Shown here one piece after another: positions 53,859 to 64,000 of a DNA stretch of 64,000 nt (position 1 is the first letter of the stretch; every line of letters starts with the position of its first letter). The translations under genes were made by a program, and so were the position numbers. The stretch is from contig CM046878.1 in the NCBI GenBank assembly GCA_025667525.1, positions 84,216,196 through 84,280,195 on the forward strand. The letters run 5' to 3'. The notes under the pieces were generated by a model, which was not told the origin of the DNA, did no database searches, and was given only the letters and a program-made list of their open reading frames with translations. The DNA comes from Glebionis coronaria. Lineage: Eukaryota; Streptophyta; Magnoliopsida; Asterales; Asteraceae.

Positions 53859-55679
53859 TATTGAGGGGATCGAGTCGAGCTCATGACTCGGTAATCAAAA
53901 ACGAGGTGCCTCGTGGGGGAGTCCCATGCTTATCCTATGTACATATTATCGCTTTCTAATGTAGTAACGTTTGGGGATTTGTGCCCTTCCAACCTTTGTT
54001 CCGTTGTTGTTTGTGAATTGTGGATTTTAGATGATCATGATCTTCACGATTGGAGCCTCTCGTGTTCGTTTTATGGGAGCACTCGATCGTTTGCTTGGAA
54101 GAATTTCTCGATATCCATGATATATCCTTTTATGTTCTAACCTTAGGTTTTTAACACACTTCATAAACGGCTTTAAATTTAACGGTTACACCCTTTCCAT
54201 GCTAGATTAAGCATTCTACTACGTCTCTAGTATGGGGGTTTCCAACCCTTAGACTCGAAACATTGAGGACAATGTTTAACTTTAGTATGGGGGGTGAATA
54301 GATACTTGCCTTGCCAAACCTTCACGCTTTCCAAAGTTTATCGTTTTGTTTATCGTTTTGTTGAAAAATAAGGCTAAAAATGGCCAAATTTTAAAAATTT
54401 TCTCATGTTTTATAAGTGTTTGAAGACACGAATGTAGATTTTCCGATGGAGAGAATAAGAGTAATTTTTGACTCGACCGTGCGTGTTGAGCACTTAGCTT
54501 CGATTCCTTAACTTTATATTAGGCTAAGTCTCTTAAATGAGGACGAGAAATGATAGAGTTAATTATAAGTTACTATGCTAAACGTAGAGTACTCGTATTC
54601 TTTCAAAAACTCATGTGTTCTCGTTGTTTGCTTATTCTCCCTTTGCTTGTAAATATTTTTTGCTTAATAAATATTGACTTATTAGTCTTGATTGTTGGTT
54701 TCTAATCTTTTCTAGTAGCTTCCATGTAATTAAAATGGGAAGACATTAAGGTATCACCAGCGTCACAGTTTTGAAGTATTGGCAACCCGAATAATCAAAA
54801 GCTTCACCCAATAATAAGATTTCAAGTGCTCACCTAAATCAAGCAAACAATTTGAAGCTCACAAGGCTGAAAAATCTATGCAAAATTGAAAGTGAATTAT
54901 GCCTTAATCTTTGAAGCTTTAAAGATCCAAAATTCGCTTTAGCGTGAGGATATACGTCTTTGGCCATAATAAAACCACCGATGAGGAGGATAATAAAAGG
55001 CAAGGCAAGACCGAAGTCATAATAAAAGCTTCATGGCGAAGTTGAATAAAAGATGGAGGTAAACCTATGATAATAAGGCCCTTCCGTTAGGGGGCATATA
55101 AAAGTCTTAGTAATAAGTCTCATGTTCAAAACCGTTATAAAACCGTGTTTATCGATCCTTCTTGTTGACTTAATTTTTTGACATCGTTGTCTATTAGGAG
55201 GGGTTATTAATTTGATGGTCGTGGTTACACCGTTAGGACTCTATTTTTAGACCTAAATCTCTATTATCGCATAAGTCAAACAATGTATCCTCGTGAAACA
55301 TTCAAGACAAAATAAAATATAAGAGATACAACTTAGGAAAATGGGAGGATAAGTACGTGATTAGGGCATATGAGTAGTGTTAGCATTACTAACTTATAAT
55401 GACAATGATCTCGTTGCACGCTTAGCATGAAATTGGGGTGAAAATCGAGGATGATGAAATTATTTCTAACGAAGCATTCACGTGTTCTTGTTCTGTGAAC
55501 CTAAACGTCCCATTTTGCGATGAAAATCATACATTATGTCTAAAACGCAAGTAGAAGTAATAGTAGTAGTGTAGCTAGTTTAGCATTCAATAAAAGTGAA
55601 TAAAAATGAATTTTGGAGATGCTACGATACTTTATTCTAGCATTACGTGAGGGCACGGCAATGGTTTAGTATGGGGGAG
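53859..55679 (+). other. 3' untranslated region of Athila-like element
   Basis: 1.8 kb between integrase and the right LTR. It contains the ATTGAGGACAATGTTTAACT region (about 54262-54281) that commonly follows Athila pol and ends in a polypurine tract TATGGGGGAG (55670-55679). No env-like ORF is visible. The 75-codon ORF at 53913 has no recognisable domain. Confidence 0.75.
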
Positions 55680-58600
55680 TGATGAGACTGCCTTTATACA
55701 TAGTCTCATCGTCCAAAACGGGCTTTAAATGCATAAAATATCATGAAAAATGGCAAAATATATGCTTGTGTTTGTTACTTGTGTATTTTAGGTACGGATA
55801 TGAGAAAATGACAAAAGATCACAAAGAACAAGCAAAAACGAACACGGGAAACGAAGCCGCACAATGAACCAAGCCCTAATGAAGATTTTCCAAGAAAACC
55901 TTTGAAGATATGAAGATTATGCAAGAATGGTCCTCTAATATTGAAGAATTGACACTTTAAAACCCTTGTATATTCATAATTACAAGATTGGTCCTTAAAG
56001 TTAGTCAAATTTACAAAAAGGACCCTCCACTTTGAAGAATTCGCAAATTCAGTCCCTCAACAAAGCTAAATTATCAATATTAGTCCTCCTCAAATTCAAA
56101 CATGCCATGAAGACTTTCAAGATTGAAGATATGTCAAGTTTGGTCCTTCAAATATCATGAATTGGCAAAACAAGTCCTTGGTTAAACCTTTGTAAAGTTT
56201 TTGGGGAAAAATTATAAAAAACCAAACTTTCATAACAAAGGGTTATAGTATTTGGGTTGTCTAAAGTTTAAGTGACAAAGTTGTGGGAGTATAGGGACCA
56301 TTTGTTGCAGACAGCCAAAGCCATCACCACCAACCAGCAACTGACCCGTCATCCTCCAACCAATAAACACTCACCACCTCACTCTCCCTCTCCACGTCAT
56401 TTCCCACTAACCCATATTTTTTAAACCGGTTTTATTAAGTTTAAAACTGGTGGCAACCATATTTTTTTAAACTTAATACTTCCTAAACAGATTAAAACAC
56501 CCCCTAATCCCATGTTCTTCCCACATAAACCCTAAAATCCCCCAGTTTCAATCCACCTTAATCTAAAGGGTTTTTATGCCTAATTGTGCATATTAGCAAT
56601 TAACAACCTTCTAATCAAAACCCACAAACCAAAAGCCTTTCACTCTCACTCATGTGACACCCCAGACCCTCCCCTGTACAAGAAAACAAATGAGTACAAG
56701 CTCATCTATGGCTATATGGACTTTTCTTGGCATCCAATGTTCCAAAAGCATCTTGGTATACCTGTCATCCCACAACAAGCCAAGAAACATCACATGTCAC
56801 TGAATCCAACACATGATCAAGACTTCAAGAGGGCATTTTCGGATTTTCATCTCATTAGGGTTTTATGTTTAATATTTGTTTATTTTAGCATTCTAGGACA
56901 TTCTACTAGCTCTATAAAGAGAGAACTCGACATGTGAGTCTCCTCTTGTTCTTGTTTTTTCTCCTTTTTCACAAACCTTGTAAATCCAGTTTTATTAAAG
57001 GAATGAAATGGTATTGAGTTTGATGATGAGAAAGAATGAGTCCCCATTTACTTTTCATGTTTAGTTTTCTTTGAATGAGTTTTCAAAAAGCAATCTTTAA
57101 GTTTCTATAAACCTGTTTTAAGTTTCAAATACTTTTTCAGTTAAGCAAGAAAATTTATAGGCCACATAAGCTGCTTATTTGGGCTCTTATATGACCATAG
57201 AACCCTGATATCAAACAGATATCAAGATTCAGTGGGTATAGATCTTGGGTAAAAAGGATTGTGAGGTGGTAATTTTCTTGTTTGTTTGGTCCCATTTACT
57301 TGTTCTTACCATTACTGTTTAAGTGAGCTTATGCTAATAAGCTTGACAAGCTGCTTGGCAATAAGCTCATTTAAACTTGAAGTTTAGTTCTTTGGTCTTG
57401 TGGTGTTTGTGCAGGAACAAAACAAGCCCTAACTCCATTTCATTTCATTTTGTATTGAACACATTTACAGCTTTGGGTCCTACTTTGGATTCCATCAACA
57501 AAGCTACTCTACACTGTTTCAATAGCTCTCGTTCGTGCCCCTTTAAGCTGATTTGGTGAAGGCATCAGCAGGTTACTGCTTGAACCCACTAATATTACTT
57601 TTTGGATTGAAAATTGCATGCTTTATGAGATTTATGTGATTTTTGGGAGTAACTTGTTATATGTTAGTAGGATTGCTTGTTTATGCTTTATTCAGTTTTC
57701 TTTACATGTTTAGATTGCTTGTTATCAGTTTAGTTAAGATTTGGATGCATGTCATTTGTTAAATTTTGGTTTTCAGTTATTAAATGGTGTTTTGATTTGG
57801 GTTTTAAAGTAAATGTTTAACAAACTTTTGGTTTGAAAACCACTCTAACACACTTAATTATATATAAAAAGGTTATATCAGTAAGGTTGTTTTAAGTTTG
57901 GTTAGTTTTGGTAAGATTGGTATGCTTATTTTTAGTGAGAACTAGCTATAAAATCAGTAATCCACTTTTCTGCTTTGTCTTAGTTAATTTGACCACCAAA
58001 TTTGGTAAATTGATAGTAGTTCTGGTATCTTAGGATTTGGTAGAGGTTTGTTGAGTTTTGGTTAGGATTTGAGCAAGATTTGGTGAGCCAAAACTCACCA
58101 AATTGCCATCTGAATCAGCAATTTCTGCCCAGTCCCTTACTTGTGCATCCAGTAACTGTATTTGTGCTTGATCTTGTGTGTTTTGTGCTTGAATATGTTG
58201 TTTCTGTGTTATTTGTAACTCCCACAAGTGAACTTACTTGTAGGGTTCCTTATTTTGCCCAAACATTCAATCAAGCAAGGCTTTCCTAAGCCAAACCAGG
58301 TCACCAAGTATCAGTTAAGTTTTCTGTGTCATCAGAGAACGACTTGGTTCTCGGACGTAACTAATTCTTGGGAAAAATTGTACTGTAGCATTTTTATAAA
58401 ATCTAGACACATTTTTGCTTGGTTTTGTATTGATTCTTGATCATTTTTAGCTTTGGTTAGTGTTTTTGGCATTAGTAAATCATCAGGATCAAGTTTTTGC
58501 AAAAAGAAAAGTTAAAAAAATAGAGATTTTAAAAAGGACGAGGCCAGTACTCGAACCTGCGCCACTCCTCTCACACACCAACGCGTTTACTAGTTGCCCT

Positions 58601-59344
58601 AGGGTCTTTGACTGGTAATCCTTTGCTTGGTTTATTAATTAAAGTGTTTTAACTTTTGGCTTATTTAAACATTCAGCTTATAAATAAGCTGATTTCAGCT
58701 TATTTATTAAGGTTTGTTACTGTTTTTCATTTTTCCTGCATTCTAGACTTAGTTTAAGACTTTTTAGTATAAAAAGTTTATTTTTCACGTCATTTATTAA
58801 TTTTTTATGATTATTCTTAGTTTTAATTTTAGAAAGTAATTAAAAAATAGAGAAAATTATTTTAAAATTTTGGAAAAATCATTTTTAGGTTTTAATTAAG
58901 TAATTTGAGGTTTACATCCATTAAAGTTTTCAAATTTACTTATTTTTTATTTTATTTAATTTTAGGGTTTTTAATTAAATTTAAAAATTAATATAAAATT
59001 ATTAAAAAGGTTTTGGAAATTTTTTTTTGCATTTTTGTCTTAATTACATTTTTCTTTATTTTAGGTAATTTTTTGGTAATTTTTAGGACACTTTCATTTT
59101 TCGTCGAATTTTACGATGTTACGTTTTTTACGTTGTAGGGTAATTTTTAGCGTAATCCGTCTTTTTCTTTCTCTTTTCTCATCAATCTAATAACAAATTA
59201 ATGATCTCTTAACACACACACCAAGCCTCCTTGAGAACGATCCCACACAAAGGGTCATAAGTGCTTTCGTTTTCCTAAACGAACACTTAATACTTACCGC
59301 TTTATACGCTCTTTTTCCTAAAAGACGTATTCATACAACCATCA
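55680..59344 (+). repeat. 3' LTR of Athila-like element, 3665 bp
   Basis: TGATGAGACTG...CAACCATCA. It lacks the 65-base duplication of the left LTR. It holds a tRNA-like relic (B-box strand-complement at 58547-58557 with one mutation, A-box complement at 58590-58601) and the palindrome at 58680-58707. It is followed by GCATT. Confidence 0.93.
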
Positions 59345-62300
59345 GCATTGCACGGGGAAGACAGTGAATAATTTGCATGCAATGCTCATTGACTACGAAA
59401 AGGGGTTAAAGGACAAGTCATCTACTTCTAATCCTCCTGTGCTTTATGTACAAAAGGGTGGAGTGAGTAAGGCAAAACCGAACAAGAACAACAAGAAAGG
59501 AAAAGGCAAAGGCAAGGGTGATAAGGGCAAACAATTTACGACTTACTCTAAACCCAAGCAAAACTTTGTCAAGAAGAATCAATCTCAGAAGGACGAGACT
59601 TGTTTCCATTGCAAGGCAAGTGGACATTGGAAGAGGAACTGCCCTCTTTATCTCGAGGAGTTGCGAGAAATAAAGAAGAAGGCTGAGCTTGGTGCTGCAA
59701 CATCTTCAGGTAACTTATATTTGATAGAGTTATTTAATCGTACATACAAATCAAATTCCTGGGTATATGATACGGGGTGTGGTATTAACATTTGTAATAG
59801 TAAGCAGGGATTTGAGTTGGAGAGGAAGCTTACCTATGGGGAACAATTTCTTCATGTGGGCAATGGCGCACAAGTAGCGGTTGAAGCTATAGGAACATTT
59901 AATCTAGTTTTACCTTCGGGTCTAGTACTGAGATTAAATAATTGTCATTTTGCACCTAATATTGTTAGGGGTGTTATTTCCTTTTTGTGTATGTTGGATC
60001 TTGGATTTATTCACACTATTGATAATAATAGAATTTTTTTTTTGAAAGATGGTTTGTTCTATTTTGATGCAATTTATGTGAGTGGTGTTTTTGAAATTAA
60101 CATGCATGATAATAATTCCATGAGAAAGATTAATTTTGTGTTTAGCATGAATAAGAAGAGGAAGTTAGACAAGAACTCTTCTTATCTTTGGCATTGTAGA
60201 CTTGCCCATATTGGGAAGACTCGCATACAAAAGCTTCAACGTGATGGTCTTTTGGAAAATATCAATGATGAATCATTTGATAAATGTGAGTCTTGTATCT
60301 TTGGAAAGATGACCAAGAAAACTTTTAATAGCAATATTGAAAGGGATACTGATCTACTTGGATTAATGCATACTGATGTGTGTGGACCACTTAGACATGC
60401 GTCAAGGAGAGGTGCTAGCTACTTCTTAACATTTACGGATAATTATAGTCGCTATGGTTATGTTTATTTACTTAAGCATAAACATGAGGTATTTGAAACA
60501 TTCAAAGTGTTTAAGGCAGAAGTAGAACTGCAACTAGGAAAGAAGATTAAAGCTCTTCGTTCTGATCGAGGTGGTGAATATTTAAGTCAAGAGTTTAAAG
60601 ATTATTTAAGTGAAAACGGAATTGTTCAGAAACTCACTTCTCCATATACTCCACAACAAAATGGTGTATCCGAAAAGAGAAATCGTACATTATTAGATAT
60701 GGTACGATCTATGTTTAATCTTACAACTTTACCTTTATCCTTTTGGCATTATGCTTTAGAATCTGCTGTTCGTATTCTGAATATGGTTCCCATAAAAAGG
60801 TTGATAAGACACCATATGAACTATGGCATGGCAAGAAGCCATATTTGTCTTATTTAAAGATTTGGGGTTGTGAGGCGTATCTGAAACGTGACTCTGGAGA
60901 TAAACTCCAACAACGCTCTATAAAATGTATCTTTGTAGGTTACCCTAAGGAAACTATGGGTTACTACTTTTATTATCCGGCTGAGAACAAAGTAGTTGTG
61001 GCTCGGTATAGAAACTTCCTTGAAAGTGATCTTGTAAATCAAGAATTCAGTGGGAGAGATTATGATCTTGAAGAAATTGAAGAAGATACATTGCCTTCTG
61101 AAAATACTAGCGAAGAAATTCTAATAGAGCCAGAAAGTCTGGGAGCTCCACCGGAATTAATTCCTCTATGTAGTTCTGCAAGGACTATACGTGCGCCAAG
61201 CAAACTATGTCTTAACATAGAGGATCATAAGGAGGAGGTAGGGGATCTTGGTGAACCTGCTAACTATCGATCCACAATGCTTGATCCAGAAAAGTTAAAA
61301 TGGATAGTTGCGATGAATGAGGAAATGAAATCCATGAAAGTCAATGATGTTTGGATTCTTGTTGACGCACCTAAAAATGCTAAAGTAGTGAAAAATAGGT
61401 GGATTTTCAAGAAGAAAACTGACATGGATGGTGAAGTACAATCCTATAAAGCACGTTTAGTAGCTAAAGGTTTTACTCAAACTTTTGGCGTAGACTACGA
61501 GGAGACATTTTCTCCTGTAGCAGACTTACGAGCTATTAGGATTCTCATAGCTATAGGAGCATACTATGACTATGAGATATGGCAAATGGATGTTAAAAAT
61601 TCTTTCTTGAACGGTCGCTTAGATGAGGAAATCTATATGCAACAACCGGAAGGGTACGTTGATCCTAAATATCCAAAACACGTGTGCAAACTTCAAAGAT
61701 CTATTTATGGTTTGAAGCAAGCATCACGTCAATGGAATAAACGATTTGATGAAGAAATCAAAAGTTCGGATTTATTCAAAATCGTGATGATCCATGTGTA
61801 TATCGTAAAGCTAGTGGGAATGATGTAGTGTTCATAATTTTATATGTCGATGACATATTAATCATGGGAAGTAACATTCTAAGACTTAAGGAAGTTAAGG
61901 ATTATCTTGGTAAATGTTTTTCTATGAAGGAATTCGGAGATGCTGCATATATTCTGGAATTAAAATCTATCGAGATAGGAAAAGACGGTTAATTAATCTA
62001 AGTCAAGATGCTTATATTGATAAGATATTGAAGAAGTATAACATGCATAATTACAAGAAAGGTTTTTCAACCTGTGAAAGTTAAGCATAATCTGAGTCAT
62101 GAGATGGATGCATCAACTCCTGAAGAGGAGACATACATGCAGAAGGTGCCTTATGCTTCGGCTGTAGGATCTATAATGTATGTTGTTAGATGCACAAAGG
62201 CCTAATGTGGCGTTTGCTCAGAATTTGGTCAGTAGCCATACAGATAACTAAATGTGGTTTCGATTAGGAAGTTTATTGAAGATCTTGGAGTGATGCCTTC

Positions 62301-62568
62301 AATTAAAGAACCTATTGATATATATTGCGACAATTCTACGGCAACTATATTCGCCAATGATCCTGGAGTCATGAAGGGCGCCAGACACTTTAAACGTAGA
62401 TATCACTACGTACGAGAACAAGTGGAAGCTCGTGAAATAAAATTAATAAAAGTTCACACAGATGATAATGTAGCTGATCCTTTTACTAAGGCTTTGCCTA
62501 GACCAAAGGTAGTTAAGCACGCCAAGGTGATTGGGCTGCAACTAGCTAGCGAATTCATGCAATAAATC
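59345..62568 (+). pseudogene. pol: gag end and pol of Copia B, multiply broken
   Basis: The frame resumes after the duplicated GCATT with TGKTVNNLHAML. Gag zinc knuckle CFHCKASGHWKRNC is near 59608. Protease has WVYDTGCG (DTG). The pre-integrase finger and integrase core follow (HTDVCGP, RSDRGGEY, SEKRNRTLLDM). A frameshift near 60795 moves reading to the frame of 60743-61828 (RT: QMDVKNSFLNG, YGLKQASRQW). A second shift near 61775 precedes YVDDILIMG (about 61845), and more stops follow (for example near 61990 and 62202). Most of RNase H is missing around 62235-62255. The last part (62254-62568) keeps DIYCDNSTATIFAN and DPFTKALPRPK. Confidence 0.9.
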
Positions 62569-62583
62569 TGTTGATTAGTATTT

Positions 62584-62593
62584 GGATAAAGGA
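62584..62593 (+). promoter_or_regulatory. Polypurine tract, Copia B
   Basis: GGATAAAGGA just before TGTTAGACATT, the presumed LTR start. Confidence 0.5.
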
Positions 62594-64000
62594 TGTTAGA
62601 CATTATTGAATTGATGAAATAAAGATAAAGTTTCGTTTATTTTCTGTTATTTGATTTTTTATTCTATTTTACATGTTTTATATCCATGAATAATAGTTAT
62701 GTTCTAAACGACCGTTGTCGATTAATAATATGGGAATATTATTAAGCTAAGACAATTCAAAATAGTGACAGAGTATACTTGAAAGTATATTGGTCAATTT
62801 TGGATGATATTTGATGGATCAAATATTGGACTTACCCCAACTATATGATTTTACTTTATGGATCTTCGTCTTAAGTAAATCATAAATAGTTATCCTTAGA
62901 CCTGAGATACCAGGAAACTGAATAGAATGTAGTGCATTTTTTTGAGATAACCTAACGCTAAACGTAACTGGTAGCCATAAGGGTTATTTTTAGAAGTGTT
63001 GCAAAGTTCGTAGGTTTCGCTTGTAGTCAAAATGGGATTTGTTTCCTTCAAATTATTTTGAAGTATAATTACAGTTGGGCCCCTCGTGGGAGAAGTAAGA
63101 TGTCCGTACAGCCGTATCCAAATGTGTTTTGGTAATCTTGCTATGTCCATAAACGAAAAACAGAATGGTTAATGAAGGAATGACTAAGATCCATATCCTA
63201 TTAACGTTGTATTTGAAATAAAAGATAATAATAAATGATGAATCATTTAAAAGGTTTTGCCAGGAGACCTCACTCGAGTTGTACTAGTTACATTGCTAGT
63301 GTAACTAGACGCTAGTCAATGTAATCATGATATTCATTTTTGTCCAAATGGGAGCTGAAAGTTTATGAACATAAAATTAATAGTCGTGTGATAGGATCGA
63401 ACTCGGGATTAGGGATTGCACACAATACGTAAAGGGTTAATTTTATTTATTAAATATATTTTATATATTTGTTAAATCAAACCCAACTTAACTAAACAAT
63501 GATTAATTAAGTTAAAATTTAAGTTAAAAAATCATTAAGGAATTATATGAGAAAAGGAAAGTTGGAAAAGTTCCGGAACACCCTTTGGGGTGGTGTTCGA
63601 CCGGCGGCCAAAGGGGGAGGGAAAAGGAAACAATTTGTTTCCTAATTCTTGTGTTTAACTTAGAGAACAAGTTTAGTTAGCCTATATAAACACATTAATC
63701 CCCTCATAATTTTTGTCCCTCCTCCCTTCTTTCTCTCTTGCGATCGCAAGACCAAACCCAAAGAGGGTTTTCGTTGGTTTTTTATTTAGCTAAAATTCTA
63801 CAAGAGTTGAAGTCCCGGTTTGCAAGTGCTAGACTCACGGTTAGCCCGTTACATTACGTGTGTACAAGAGCGTAATATAGTTTTGCTTTAAACTATATCT
63901 TGGTATAATTCTTCACAAACCCTAATTGGTGATTCGTCGGTGTTCTTGTGGATCTACGCTAGGATAAAGGTATGTAACCCTAATCGATTAATTATAATTG
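62594..64000 (+). repeat. 3' LTR of Copia B, right end outside window
   Basis: It begins TGTTAGACATT after a purine tract and continues to the edge without an ORF of note. A TATA box, TATATAAA, lies at 63683-63690. CT-rich sequence and a plausible transcribed leader follow. The LTR is therefore longer than 1.4 kb. No matching 5' LTR part could be aligned at 18599-19403. Confidence 0.6.

Larger units (their letters stand above)
19955..59344 (+). mobile_element. Gypsy/Athila-like element, itself split by elements D and C
   Basis: LTRs of 3755 and 3665 bp begin TGATGAGACTGCC and end ACCATCA. They are flanked by the 5-base target duplication GCATT (19950-19954 and 59345-59349). A tRNA-Asp-type primer site follows the left LTR. 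Internal coding is gag, PR, RT-RNase H and integrase, all decayed. Two Copia elements interrupt integrase (29605-41141 and 41268-53415). Without them and their duplications the element would be about 15.7 kb. LTR divergence in two hand-aligned stretches (about 200 and 350 bases) is near 4-6 percent. Confidence 0.93.

Noticed and set aside
53913..54140. 75-codon ORF after Athila integrase as an env remnant
   Set aside because: Too short and without signal or membrane pattern; no support from the rest of the 1.8-kb region.
62594..64000. Host gene promoter and first exon at the right edge
   Set aside because: A TATA box and CT-rich leader are present, but the region begins with TG right after a purine tract following Copia B pol, so an LTR is the simpler reading. 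The right end is not visible.

Overview
The window is plant repeat DNA: a nest of at least six LTR retrotransposons. I found no host gene, no functional RNA gene and no bacterial or organellar sequence. AT-rich DNA, tRNA-iMet and tRNA-Asp primer sites, long Tekay and Athila LTRs and Sirevirus-type Copia elements point to a flowering plant, probably a eudicot. Resemblance to repeats of the daisy family is an impression from memory, not tested. All elements lie on the plus strand.

Layout, outermost first. (B) An old decayed Copia element supplies the ground: 18599-19954 and 59345-64000, running off the right edge. (Athila) A 39.4-kb Gypsy/Athila unit (19955-59344, duplicated target GCATT) split the gag of B. 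(A) A decayed Sirevirus-type Copia (10464-18598) adjoins B on the left. (Tekay) A chromodomain Gypsy (1-10463, left LTR cut by the window edge) sits inside the pol of A. (D) A young Sirevirus-type Copia with a large third ORF (29605-41141, duplication AGATC) and (C) a very young Sirevirus-type Copia (41268-53415, duplication ATTGT) both landed in the integrase region of the Athila element, 126 bases apart.

LTR pairs compared by eye give the order: C 2 differences in 381 bases, D 4 in 525, Tekay about 32 in 1262, Athila about 4-6 percent in two sampled stretches. C has intact reading frames and is the best candidate for recent activity. D is broken only by an apparent single-base frameshift early in pol. 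A carries ten in-frame stops but no frameshift, mostly explainable as CAA/CAG to TAA/TAG changes.

The most interesting signal is shared by A and D. Each is peppered with its own short motif: [A/G]CG[C/T]TGACA in A and CCCCTGC[T/C] in D. The motif clusters sit at corresponding places in both elements: LTR U3, IN-RT linker, just after pol, upstream of a third ORF, and inside that ORF. The third ORF has no signal peptide or membrane segment, carries nuclear-localisation-like basic clusters, and is preceded in both by a CCAAT/TATA pair with identical spacing (24 bases CCAAT to TATA, 105 bases TATA to ATG). This suggests, as inference, a self-encoded nuclear factor co-evolving with element-specific DNA sites, in the manner known for VANC proteins of VANDAL transposons. 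Element C has its own array, ATT[C/G]CGAT, in its leader.
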